Positions 45,901 through 57,803 of a stretch of DNA of 59,207 nucleotides are shown here, piece by piece (the stretch's first letter is position 1; each line of letters begins with the position of its first letter). The DNA lies in NCBI GenBank assembly GCA_008931825.1, contig QXVZ01008428.1, positions 1-59,207 of the forward strand, read 5' to 3'. The DNA comes from Phallusia fumigata (taxonomy: Eukaryota; Chordata; Ascidiacea; Phlebobranchia; Ascidiidae). A model generated the notes under the pieces. That model searched no databases. It saw only the letters and a list, made by a program, of their open reading frames with translations, and was not told the DNA's origin. A program made the position numbers and the translations under genes.

Positions 45901-48900
45901 AAATTTGATATATTGGTTTAGTTTTTATTTGTCACTGTGCTTGGAAGGAAAGGATGCTTACCTTTCAGTTAGGCCTAGAACTTGTGCCAGTTCGATTCTT
46001 CTTGGTCGGCAAAGGTAATGGCTGTAGTGAAACTCCTTCTCTAGTTCAACTAGTTGTGAGTTGGTGTAGGCAGTTCTCTCTCGTTTGTTGCCAGATAGGT
46101 TCTTGTCATCATCTGCTGCAAAACAAACACAGTCTCCCGCTGAAAATTCGTTTAAACTTTATTTATACACAAGCAATGCCTACCACATTTCATATTGGCG
46201 GACCACACAAAAAACAAGTTTTGTTTTTTTAATGTCTGGGCAGTCCTAAGAAAGAACTAATGTTACCATGCGGTTTGTTTTGATGTCAAATATTGTAGTA
46301 CTATCAATCGTTTTTTGTACCAATATCAACCAATTTTTGCACCAATAATGACCATTTTTCCCACCAATATTAACCAGTTTTTTTGCACAACGTTCAGCTG
46401 CATAACAAACAGTTTCTAGCAAGTAAAAAGTAAAAAAAATTCCATTTTTGTTGCACTAGCATTATAAGCATTATTTGTGTTTAATTTCCTGTTCCTCCCC
46501 TCCAAGCAAGGCCGCTATTTACAGCGATGTGATTACAATAGATTTTCTGTCTCCTTGTTTACAATTCGGCGAGATGGTCGAACACGCGAGAGCCGTATCA
46601 TCGATTGGGCCGCGAACAGCCGGAACTGAGACAATGTCTTGCGCTTTTGCCTGCTCGACTATCGTAAAACGATCGTAAACTTTCAATGAACAGATTTCCT
46701 TGGTGGTTGATTTAAGGTTTTATTTTTAAAAAATTACAAATTTTCCAATTGACATTCGATGTATACATGAAATGTTTTCATAAATATTACTTTGAAAAAC
46801 TGACTTTATGACTAGTTTTTGCTGTTGGGCATTTGTCTTAGATGTTTTTCTAATAGATCAGCAACTCTTAAAAATTGGGTCGATTGCACGTTATTGTTAA
46901 ATGGTCCTGTTGTATTTCGCTAACTGGTTTTGTAATCCAAAGCAACGAATTAGATTTTCCAAAGATCCACTAGATAATTTACAGGAGATGTCAGAGCCTC
47001 TGTAAATGTGCTTGCGTCATCTACCGGGTAAATGTTGCAAAATGAACATTCCCACTTTGCGGTCTCGGGCGGCTACGGTTAATAAACGTTGCCGCGATAT
47101 CCAGGTGCGACTCGCCACTTCAAACGCGCTGCTGTAAACAAATATAAGGTGAAGTTTGCGACCGACACAAACAGCAACGGATAGCGTGGAATTGACGGCG
47201 TGTTCAAGCGCCCGCTTCACCTACACTGCGCCAGCATTTACGCCTTTGGCAAATTTTTGTGCGGACACGTCACATTGACAGCCAGATGGCGGCCGTCAGA
47301 TTTGGCCGGAGACTTGTCAAACTTGTAACATTTTCTGGCAGCTTTGCAGCTTTTGTCACAGCTTACTGTGTGTCTTAAGGACACATTAAAACGAAATCAA
47401 ATTGTTTAATATTTATTATGTCAACATCTGTTCACATTTCCTATGCCTTTTGATGCAAAATCCAACGAATATTTTCACTAGTTTCCATCCTGCCATAAAT
47501 ATTGCATGTGTTTTGTAAATGAAATAAAACCAGCAAATTGGATGGCATAAAATAACTTTGTGGTAATAATGATCTTACAAACTTTTGGGACGTATTCAAA
47601 GTGCCATAAGTGGAGTGTTCAATTGTACTTAAATTCTCACAGGTGTCAGCCATAAATGACGTTAGACCACCCCGTTGCAGAACAAAAAATCCTAAAATAG
47701 GATATACATCAATACCAAGCACATACTTCCTGGCAATAATTCCAAACCTATCAGAGCGATTAAACTTAAATCTTGTTTGCAGTCTAAACAACTTGAAATC
47801 GCACACACCGTCAGGATAACCTCGCCCACTGAGGCGTTTCACATAACATTTGATACCACGTCTTTTCAACACACGCTTTCTAAACTGCTGGTTACTTAAT
47901 CCATTTAGCCTCAATGTTACGAGTTTCCTAGTACTGTTGTGTTGTTTATCGAATGCTTCTATGTGGCCTTATGCTCAGAAACACTTGTATTTGTTGCTAG
48001 GCCTAGGTGGTATTTTATAATTCTGTTGTGGTATGGTTTATTGGCTGTATAAATAAAACCTTTTGACCAATCAGTTAAAAGAAAGCAATTTACAGATGGA
48101 CGGGTGCTGAGTAAAATATTATTTAAAAAAAGGAATTAGGTGCATTTACACCTTCATTTAACTGCAATTGCGTTCTGAAATGTTATGTTATGTTGTTTTT
48201 ATAATTTTGCCTTTTGGCGATATTCAGCATTTTTAAGAAGGGCCTTAAATCGTTTTTATTACAATCAATTTGTAAATATAGTTGTTCAACGTTAACTAAA
48301 CAAATTTGAACTCTTATAGTTGTTGAATAGTTATATCCAGGCCACTAAGCAACAAACATGAAATAAAAACGTAATCATCTATTTTTTGTCAGAAAAGACC
48401 ACAAGTTAAACAATCACAAAAACAGGATTACGTAATTTCATTACTTGTTAAACAAGTAGCTTGGATTTCTTGCCTTTAGAAATAAATAAACTTTTATCAT
48501 TTTATTAGAGGTAGCTGTTGGTAAATGTTCTTGAATACGGACAAACAAATTGAACGTTTGGCTTTAAAACTAAACAGTTATCATCTTAAAGACCTCCGTA
48601 AAAACAACAATTATAATCAAACTTTCAAAGGGTAGTACTAGTTGCACCATTACTAGATTTTGCAACAACTAGTCATTCGAGCGTACGTACGTCAGTATAA
48701 GGTGATCTGTAGCCTTCAGACCTGAAATTCCGAACTAAAACTTCATAAAAACTCCTTAATTCGTTTTCAAACAATAATTTGCGTACTCTGTAATATTTAT
48801 TAGTAATTTATATTAATCTTACCTGCTGGTGTGACGGCCGTAATGCTTTTCCTTTTCTGGTTTTGTCGCGATTCCTTCATCCAAGGAAATATTGTTGATT

Positions 48901-50102
48901 TCAGTCCCTGTTCTTTGCCGCCATTTTCTTTTATTCCGCCGCGACGTTTGTGCAGCTTCAAGTTTTCCAAATCTTTCTCGCATTGTGGACGTCGATGAGA
49001 TACGGGCATAGAGTCTGTTTGTCCGTGACTCTGCTGATTGTTTTTCTTTGCTTGACCACTACTGGACAAACCGTTGAAATTGTCGACCAACATTGACTCG
49101 TGCGCAGTTTCACCGACGGGGATTTGCTCGTCGTTTTGCGGCGAACTTGTCATTTCGTTCCCGGGCGAGCTGTCAGTACCTGGTGTGGCTGTGAGTGGCC
49201 TATCTTGAGGCGACATGAACCTTGAACCTGCAAGTGGCGAAGTCACACTGCTATTAACTCTCCGACCTGATTGTTTTTGCTCACACCTGCGCTTCCGTGT
49301 TGACGTGTGGCGCGTTTTAAGTCGATCAAGCAATCACATTTGGCAGTTTTAACTTCTGTCGCCTGGCCTTTGCTGAAAAGGCTTGTGGTATTAGAGCGGA
49401 TTTTGATTTTTTTCAGACACGAGAAGACACATTTGGCCCGGGGCCCTATAAACTAAATTTACTTTGTAACATTTGATCAGCACCACCCTCCAAAAACAAA
49501 TTATCAAACTTGATTTACAGGCGTCCATTTTTACCAAAAAAAAAACTTTTTAAACATTAACGCGAAAATGACTGACAAAATGCGTTGTTACCTTGTGAGT
49601 AGACACAGTCATCGTTAAGCAGTATATCCAAACTGTTGTTGCACGATTCATCGTTATAATCTTCGTGAGTAACCTCATTTCTCCTCATCTCGTCGTCTGG
49701 GCCCATCCTGGCCTGCTGGTCATTGTACGAATCACCGCTTGTGGCTGTATTATTCTCAAGATACAAAAGTTTGCTGGCGAAACTCCGACCGTTAGCGATT
49801 CTTTCGTCGCGAGCCGGGCATTCAGCAGTTTGTTTTGTCGCATGACAGACCTTATCTAAGGCTGACTCCTGTTGAAGGCAAGGGCTGTCGTTGATTGCCT
49901 GGCCCGTGCTCACTGAGCCGTGTCCGACACCGTCACTCTCGCTGGAATCGCTGGGCTTAGATGGTCTCGCGAACACAGCCGACAGAGGCCCGTTGCTGTC
50001 TGCGCAACAAGATTGATCGAGTATTTCTGAATGCCGTCCTTCGCTGCTTGGCCGGGTTTGTGAGAACCCACTAGTGCGCGAATCGCCTTGATTCGAATGC
50101 AT
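42984..50102 (-). CDS. Hox3: Hox3 homeodomain transcription factor
   Basis: Six in-frame coding exons: 50102..49592, 49227..48823, 46115..45962, 44826..44636, 44166..44041 and 43852..42984 (TAG), 751 aa. The start has a strong ACC ATG context. The hexapeptide is IFPWMKES (about 283-288) and the homeodomain (315-374) reads [30 protein letters not shown] and [18 protein letters not shown], diagnostic of group 3. The C-terminus ends LTHL after a [11 protein letters not shown] segment, resembling the conserved tail of vertebrate HOXA3/B3/D3 (DUF4074-like). It acts in the nucleus in axial patterning. The N-terminal exon is Ser/Asp/Asn-rich with no motif I recognise. The exon 2 acceptor is ambiguous: 49266 is also in frame and adds 13 residues. 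The protein is longer than the vertebrate homologues (about 430-445 aa). Confidence 0.94.
44167..44635. other. Hox3 intron 4
   Basis: AT-rich intron with donor GTAACA and acceptor CAACTAG. Nothing else is recognised. Confidence 0.7.
44775..46089 (-). other. Hox3: Hox3 homeobox, interrupted by a 1.1 kb intron
   Basis: Encoded by 46089..45962 and 44826..44775. The intron splits the codon of homeodomain Arg43 after its second base (donor GTAAGC, acceptor ACACAG), the same position and phase as in Hox2. Gln50 and Asn51 are intact. Confidence 0.95.
46116..48822. other. Hox3 intron 2, with GC-rich islands and a degenerate short repeat
   Basis: This 2.7 kb intron separates the hexapeptide exon from the homeobox. 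A degenerate unit of about 31 bp (ACCAATAT... pattern) repeats two to three times at 46309-46383. GC-richer islands at about 46.5-46.7 and 47.0-47.3 kb stand out from the AT-rich background; the second contains TTGACAG next to CAGATGG. A 157-codon minus-strand open frame at 47914..47441 has no recognised domain and no splice support, and is left unannotated. Confidence 0.5.
48824..49591 (-). other. Hox3: Hox3 hexapeptide exon and intron 1, with an ambiguous splice acceptor
   Basis: Exon 2 can begin at 49227 (acceptor CCACTTGCAG) or 49266 (acceptor ACAATCAG). Both restore the frame with the phase-1 donor at 49591. I prefer 49227 for its better pyrimidine context. If both are used, isoforms would differ by 13 residues ahead of the hexapeptide. 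Confidence 0.5.
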
Positions 50103-53100
50103 GGTGTTTAGATTTTCACTGCGGTCAAGCACAGGCTGCTTTTGAACCCTTCACAACACTGTACACGTCCGTTTCAGTCCGTGTGAACTGACGTGCAACG
50201 CTGTTCGCAATTCGGCTGATAAAGCACAGTTTCTGTGAATCCTGAACCACGCGCAATGCGGAATGAGTTCAGTTACCGGCTGATCGTCGTTGTTGGCTCG
50301 TTCTGCGTTGTTTTCATGCCACCCACCGGGTACATAAGCTTGAAATTTCTGCAGTCGGCAGTTGCAGCAGTTCCGAACAGAGCAGAGTACTGCCTTTATT
50401 CGATCACGTGGTCGGTCCACGGAAGCAGGCGTCTCTTCCTTCTCGAATGCTGCACAACAAAGCAGTAATGTTTGAAATCGGCGACAACCGACCACTTCAG
50501 CGCGTTTCAAGGCTGAAGAGTAGGGTTGAGGGGCGCCGTTGCCAACCTCATTCTCGAAGGTAGCTGTTAAGTTAATGGAATTTGCCTGTCGCTTATTTCA
50601 ACTGCGGGTCGGACGGATTTGCAATTGGATAAATAAAATGCGCTGTCAGTTCGATTTGTTTTTTGTTGTTCTTCGGGTCATAAATTTTACCGAAAAAATG
50701 TCTTTGAATATTTCTTTTATTCTTTCAGCCACAAGTGTTATTTTCGAACTAGCAGTGCGTCATTTTCCCCAACTTTTACTTTTTTTGACGCATATATAGA
50801 GCTAAATGCGACCTGGTTTTTGTTGTATATTTATTGTGGCAAAATTAAGCCCTCATACACAATCTACAGAACTGACCACAAAAGTTCCAAATTTTGGTTG
50901 GAAGAATTGATCATAAACTACAATCTATTCTGCCAAAAACTTTTGCATTTTTCCTAGTTTTGTTGATTGACAACCTAAATGAGACTTTGAATCTGGGCAG
51001 AATCTTCATTAAAACTGATCATATCAGTGCACTTACATGGGAGCCACCACGGCGTATCTCCGGATGCTATCATTTTTCAACGCCAAAACTGTTACAGCCT
51101 AACGAGCAAAGTGATTTGCCAGACCACACAAACAATACCTACGTCATATGAAATACCTCTCTCAACCTTCTGCTGCTGTGTGATTGATTCTGTGGGAGTT
51201 TTCTACCAAATCTTATTGCCTGATTACTTCATTGGTTTTGTTAGTTTGGCATAATTAGGAAAGCATGTTCTTTGCTTAGTTTTTAATGTTTCTGGACCAC
51301 AATCAATTGAAGGAATGATGAATGCGTAGTTAGGTTGTGTATGTATAATTAAATACATTTTTTTAACTATTAAATAATTTACCAACATGGAAAGCAAAAA
51401 AATGTGGTTTATACAAATAAAATGCAAATTTATCTAAACCAGTGTAATGTGCAACAGCAACTGTTTGTGAGTAGCATTGAAAATTTCCACTTTAAAACAA
51501 CCTGCAATTCTGCACTAAAACCCAGTTCCTGTTCGGTGGCATTTAACGGGGGCATCAAGTTACCACTAGTCGCCATCTTACGCTGTAATCACGCCCCCTT
51601 GCACAATTTTCTTGTCGCAAAAGGACTCAGATTCGGAGGCCTTCCGCCCCATCGCATGCAATTAAGTGCCACAGCGTTGGGGTTTTTGTCTATTTACGTA
51701 AACAGGATCGTTGCTACCGCCGGGGCAAGCACACGCGTGGTCAAGCAACGTAAATGTTTGTCAAACTGAACACGTTAATAGCCTGCAAATGGACCAATCG
51801 TCGATGGGTCGACTAGACCGGATCTTTACTAGACCACCAATTGCTTTAACTTTGTTTTGGGCCAAACACTTAGAGTTTGTGAAACGTTTTTTGCATTAGA
51901 GGCAACGTTGGTGTGCTGTGCGTGCGGTCGGGTGTTCGTTAGCCTCGACGACAACTATTTTTTTGAATCCGGCGAACGGAAAGGCTAAATTCGGTTTTTC
52001 TCGCAAAATAAGAACAGTAGCGTACAATTAAAAATATGAATTTACACCTGAAGTAAACAACATTGTTTGCCAAAACCAGTTTAAAATGTTTGTCACAGTT
52101 TACACAAATAACACCTAACCTTTAATTTATTTAACGTCACCCAAATGATATCCAATTCTGACCTATATAACGCTTGAATTGCATTTTTCAAGTCGGGCTG
52201 TAATTGGTAGTTACTATTTCACTTATTTTAAAATTTTTGTAATGCAAACAATATCGACATGATTATTCTGTTTTGGCGCTGCCAACCAGTCGCAACATCG
52301 TATCTATCTAACGATGATTTAAGCCTCAATAGCAGTGTTGTTGCTTGTCTTTACTAAGACGATTATACCGGATTAGTGTGTTGCCTGTTGTCGAAATCGC
52401 CCAGGTGTTCGGCTCCGCGTTCGCCGTCTATGTGACAAATACCGAGCTCTTAATCAGCTTGCCCCACAGCAAGTTGGCTACACTGTCGGTTACAACAGAG
52501 TCTACGCTGTTGGCGGTCCCGAACTGTGTTTAAAAAGATCTGTTTTAAAGTTCGTGAGGTTGTGAACAATCCCGGAAAACGAAATAGGCGTTACCTTGCG
52601 CCGAACGGTTCCATCTTTGTCGTGCGGTTTGTTCTGCGACATAATCCCTTGGTGCACACAATACATTGACACAAATAAGGCCCTAGCTTTATACTTATAC
52701 CAACAATCTGTTTAATTAAACACACTGAGTATAAAAATTGAAACCACCTCGTAGTGTCGAAAAACCTCGAACGCCAAGTCCAAAAAAACAAAATGGCGCT
52801 CTTGTCTTTCTGTGTTCAAAAGACTGCTAGTCAAGCTGAAAACATGATGTGTCATTGATTTTGACAAAAAATTATGTCGAGACTCAATGCCGTTTCTGCC
52901 ACTGAATTCTGACTTATTCAAATCTATTCCTGCTGGTTACCCAAAACCTGCACCCATATTCGCGCTCAGAGCATTGGTTTGCGAATAAACTTATTCGTTC
53001 AGTGACAACTTCACCACCAAATCTTACTTTGAACCGCATCGATAACGTGGCATATCCAGCAACCTCCCACCCAGCAAAGCCACACAAGCATCTGGCCAAC

Positions 53101-53116
53101 CTTGACCTGTGCTCTT

Positions 53117-53265
53117 TCATTGCCTAGTGGCGCACTTTTTTAGGGGTTCGAATTTGGGGCCTTTTGTTGGTGTAAGGGTCGCCCACCATTGTGCACTATC
53201 ATGTTCAAGTTGGTCGGACTGATGTCCCGTGTCCGAGTAAGGGTTGGACGCCTCATTAGTCCTGC
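53117..53265 (-). other. Possible terminal exon of an upstream minus-strand gene (weak)
   Basis: A GC-richer open segment follows a plausible acceptor (GACTGGCAG) and runs to TGA at 53117, reading NPYSDTGHQSDQLEHDSAQ near its start. In this position it could be the end of Hox4, but no group-4 signature is visible and no upstream exon could be joined. Confidence 0.15.
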
Positions 53266-53725
53266 CAGTCGTGCGGAAGCGAACAACTACGCTGGTAGTC
53301 CCGGTTGACTTTGGGTGTAGTTTCAACATGAACCCATTACTGTGTGTCGCTTCAAAACATAAGCCAACTACGAAGCAAAAATCACAACCGGATAATTATT
53401 GGGTTTTACGTAAGTGTGGGTGCGGTTTGTAAAAGCCTTTGATGTATTGAAGCGCAGGTGCGAAGGAACAAACAAATAACCCGTTTTGTTTTCGGAGCTT
53501 GTACGGTTTGCGAGCGGAATATCATTGCAAGCGAGTTGACTTGGAGTTCATTTCAAAATTACCAAGCCTACAGTAAATAATGCAATTACGTTCAAGGAAT
53601 CTAATGAATTTTTGCGATCTCGCCCTTCTTTGCTTTCACGTTTCCTCCAACGGGTCGCATTCAATAATCGATTAAACCTTTATGTGCTAATCTATGCTTC
53701 GGAGCTCTAGTTGCATAAAAGGGGN

Positions 53726-53801
53726 GATGCCTTTGTACGCGAATTAACAGGCATCTGATAAGAGACAGCGTAAAATTGAAATAATCCCAGTATGCACTGA
53801 T
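53726..53801. repeat. 76 bp block identical to the window's right end
   Basis: Bases 53726-53801, directly after the N at 53725, are identical to 59132-59207. A contig that starts with sequence found 5.4 kb further right implies a misplaced, repeated or alternate-haplotype contig. Confidence 0.8.
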
Positions 53802-54849
53802 GATGACAACAGCGATTGTCAAAACGTTTGCTATACAATGTATTCACTACATACAAGGTCTCTCGCAGTTACGTTTTTAATGAAGTAATCCCATCATGGA
53901 AAACAACTCTTACCGCTTGTTGTTTATCGAAAAGCTGCTGTGCCGTTTTCTACGCTTAAGTTCGCTTTGTATGAAAATCGCATGCACGTTTGGCAGTAGT
54001 GATGACTATGCGGTGTAACTTGCTATTAACTTAAAAAAACTTTGCATTTTTTCTAATTGGGTTGTATCGTGATAGCGTGGACTTTTCAAACGTAGAGCTT
54101 TGGAATACTGATGAACGGCGACACCGCGTGGCAAGGGCACATCGATTACCAGGCAAAATGACTTAAACTGAACGTTTCAATTACTACAAAACACAGCTTA
54201 ACTTGCAAATTATGCTCAATAAAATTGCCGTTAAAAGAAAAACTTTACCAAGTCATGGGAAAAGAAAAATATCGCGATGTATGTTTTGCACTTAAAAACT
54301 TGCCAACCGTAAAAAAATCTCACATCCGGTCGGTAATCGCAGCGGTCGTCGGAACTCTGTAAAAGAACCAGATAGAACAGGCGTAGATAACCCACATCCG
54401 ACAGTTTAGCCTACAACAACTTGGTGTACGCTGTGATTCGTTTAAAAGTGCCTTCAGTCGGCCTTGAAACTTGTCCTGGTGTTGAAAGACATGGACCATG
54501 CGTTTGACTGCTGCTAATCGACGCGCCAAAGCTTTTCCGTATTGTGAGTCTGATTCCTAGCCCTTGGAAGTGTTATTAATGACGCTAGCCTGTCAGACTA
54601 TTGCGTCTCCTTATCAATTTGTCTGCAGACGTGTTTCAGGTTTTCCGCACGAAAGTGAAGCTAAATTAACTTGCATAATTTAGCGCTGCGGTTACACAAG
54701 ATTACATTTTTTAGACCTTTGTATTGGTTCGTAATTATCTCGTTGGTACGCTTTTTGCAGGTAAAAACACAGGGTTATCTGTGCTTCAAGTGGTTATGCA
54801 TGTCCTGTTGCATCACTACTCTTCTACAACCACGCGCTTTAAATTTATA

Positions 54850-54925
54850 CAAATATCCTTAGAAACGGTTTTCACTAAGCCAATATGCAAATATCCTTAG
54901 AAACGGTTTTCACTAAGCCAATATG
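54850..54925. repeat. Two-copy 38 bp tandem repeat
   Basis: The unit begins CAAATATCCTTAGAAACGG and repeats at 54850 and 54888 without visible divergence. No N is involved, so it is likely a real recent tandem duplication. Confidence 0.8.
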
Positions 54926-55184
54926 CCTAAAAGCGAGTGACGTTAAATTTTAAACCGCTAAAGTTGCATATATTTTTAAATTCGTCCTTGTTAACGTTTC
55001 AACGACAAAACGATTCTTTGCAATTTGTATCCCCCACGTTTTACGTTACGTCTTGAGGCTTGCACAAATTACCATGAAGGTTAATGCCGCACCTGCATTG
55101 TGTGGTCCATTCCAGGTCTGGTAATTGGCCTGATTTTTTCAGTGTAATTGCGTTTGCCGTAAACAAGTCTATGAACTCGGCAAA

Positions 55185-55214
55185 GGGCACGGGCACGGGC
55201 ACGGGCACGGGCAC
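55185..55214 (+). repeat. (GGGCAC)5 microsatellite
   Basis: Five perfect GGGCAC hexamers in non-coding sequence upstream of Hox3. It is likely length-polymorphic. Confidence 0.95.
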
Positions 55215-56730
55215 ACTGTATTGCTCATATACTCGCCAGGTCGTTGACCTAGCGCCTAAATTGCTCACAGACGTCGACCAATTTCGACGCAAAAACAAGC
55301 CGAAAGCGTGAATGATGAATCGACGCTGGGCAATTGTCATTAACGGAGCGGGGAACCAAAACTCCGTCGATTTTCCTCGATCAGAGCGCGGCGCGACGGG
55401 GAACCTAAACAAGCTTGAGAGCTAAACTTCGTGTGACCCCTATTCGATGCGGGCCGCGTCTCGCTTTATAGCCAACACCGCTGGCTGACCTGTCGTCCCA
55501 AGTGCCGATCCATCACCTCCAAGTGGACAAGCGTAGCCCACTCACTCGCTCGATTTCGCAATCGCACAGCGTGCTCCGGTCTTGGGTAGGCGCAAACATT
55601 CAACACTTCCAAGAACCCGACCATGCGTAATTCTCGTCCAGCAAATTATCACCACGGCGTGTTTGAAGGCCAAACAGGACTGGTATTGATCTTGGCCCCA
55701 CCGCGCGTCCCTGTCCACTTGTGCCAGCCAATCTTTGACCCTAGTTTTCCTTTGTTTCAGCACGAAAGGTTTGACCTTAGTGGTGTCGGGTGATATCCAA
55801 ACAACCGGTAAAGGCAGGTGGTCAACATAATTCAGCAGCTTGGTCAAACAGCAACGGCCTTGTCGAACCTAATAAGCGAAACGATAAGGAAAAGATCTCA
55901 TGGTTCGCAATTTAGCGCTGACATTCTTTCTAGGTGGCGTGATTTTTTGAACGTCACCGTCGCCAAGTTTTGTTCGTCCGCCTGCGAATTCTATGTTTAG
56001 AAAAAGCGCGTGTTTTTCGTTCAAGTAAAATTTTCGAAATATTTAAAATGTGTGTAAGTCAGTTGCTGAAGAGTATTTATTTTATTGCAGCTTCGCATTA
56101 TACAAATTAGTTACCAGTGGTTTAAATTTTGAAATGAGCAGAAAGGTATAAAGCTTGACGAAATCCGGTGTTTTTTTTTCCAAAAGAATCTAATGATTTT
56201 TGCCTAATAATAAAAATGGCAATATTGGGTTCTTGCAACGTATTCGATTGTCGCGGAACGTTTCTTTGCCAGTTTGCTTGTAGGACAATGCTTACTAATA
56301 TTGCGGTTCCTAACAGTTTTCGAGCATTCAAATGTGGGAAATATAAAAAACGTGTAATAAATAATTCCTAATAGCCACTTCAAATTGGATTTAAAGATAA
56401 ACTCCAAATTACATTTAAACTATAGTGGTACAAAAATGATTAGGTAATTCACTTTCGGCGAGCAAAACTGTGTGCGCCAAATGCGAATGAACAGCTGCCC
56501 GTATTCCTGACACGTTTAACGGCATTTGGCAAGCGCAAGACGGCAGGTGCGGAAATGTTTACGCGTCGTGTGTTAAACCTTCATCTGCTGTTTACTAAAC
56601 CAACTGTAAGCAACAGTAACGCATAGCGAGATCCGATTATCAGATCATCAAAATTCTTTCGTCTTCCGTTAATCCTTAGGAGTAACGCGTGCGTCTTTGG
56701 CTCGATGTGCAATGGAATTTGAGTCGTTAT

Positions 56731-57803
56731 TGCTTTGGTTTTTTATGCTAGGTTGATATTTTTTGTTGCAGTTAACTCGTATTAAATTTCTGAGATTTTT
56801 TGTTGCAGTTAATGCGTATTAAATTTCTGAGATTTTTTGTTGCAGTTAATGCGTATTCAATGTCTGCGTGTTTACTGCGTGGTAAATGCTTGTAAGTGTG
56901 TAATTCATTTCGGAGAAAACGCCAGACTTCTTGCGTGCTTACGTAGTACAAATTGTTTACCAATCCCTTGCAATGGCACAATTTGTTAAAACCTTGAAAT
57001 CACAGATATAAAATTGAGAAATTAAATAATTATTCTGCGTGTTTCATCGGCGCGATCGTAAAAAGATTTAAATCAGTTTGAGTCATCTTTAAACGTTTTG
57101 CGGTGTGCCCATTTTCCCGAAACAGGTCGGCATTAATTTTTAATACTTCAACAGGTTTAGACGTTTACAATCTCTAGCGTCATAAAACACATGTTTGAAT
57201 CGTTTTCGGGCCTTGGCCACCAGCTGTGGAAGCGCATTAACACGCCTTTTCCTTATTTTGGTCAATNTGCTTTGTTTTTTTATGCTAGGTTGATATTTTT
57301 TGTTGCAGTTAACTCGTATTAAATTTCTGAGATTTTTTGTTGCAGTTAATGCGTATTAAATTTCTGAGATTTTTTGTTGCAGTTAATGCGTATTCAATGT
57401 CTGCGTGTTTACTGCGTGGTAAATGCTTGTAAGTGTGTAATTCATTTCGGAGAAAACGCCAGACTTCTTGCGTGCTTACGTAGTACAAATTGTTTACCAA
57501 TCCCTTGCAATGGCACAATTTGTTAAAACCTTGAAATCACAGATATAAAATTGAGAAATTAAATAATTATTCTGCGTGTTTCATCGGCGCGATCGTAAAA
57601 AGATTTAAATCAGTTTGAGTCATCTTTAAACGTTTTGCGGTGTGCCCATTTTCCCGAAACAGGTCGGCATAAATTTTTAATACTTCAACTGGTTTAGACG
57701 TTTACAATCTCTAGCGTCATGGAACACATGTTTGAATCGTTTTCGGGCCTTGGCCACCAGCTGTGGAAGCGCATTAACACGCCTTTTCCTTATTTTGGTC
57801 AAT
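56731..57803. repeat. 536 bp duplicated contig ends around the N at 57267
   Basis: 56731-57266 and 57268-57803 have equal length and differ by a handful of substitutions (for example CATTAATTT versus CATAAATTT). Each contains the same three-unit 37 bp tandem repeat. This is best read as overlapping ends of two haplotype contigs that were not merged. Confidence 0.85.
56755..56867. repeat. Three-copy tandem repeat, 37 bp unit
   Basis: The unit is GATTTTTTGTTGCAGTTAAT plus GCGTATTAAATTTCTGA. Units start at 56755 (39 bp variant), 56794 and 56831, and the last is diverged at its 3' end. The allelic copy is at 57292-57404. Confidence 0.85.

Noticed and set aside
47441..47914. 157-codon open frame on the minus strand inside Hox3 intron 2
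   Set aside because: No domain recognised, no supporting splice sites and biased, AT-driven composition; it lies between two well-supported Hox3 exons. It could be a decayed insertion, but nothing shows that.
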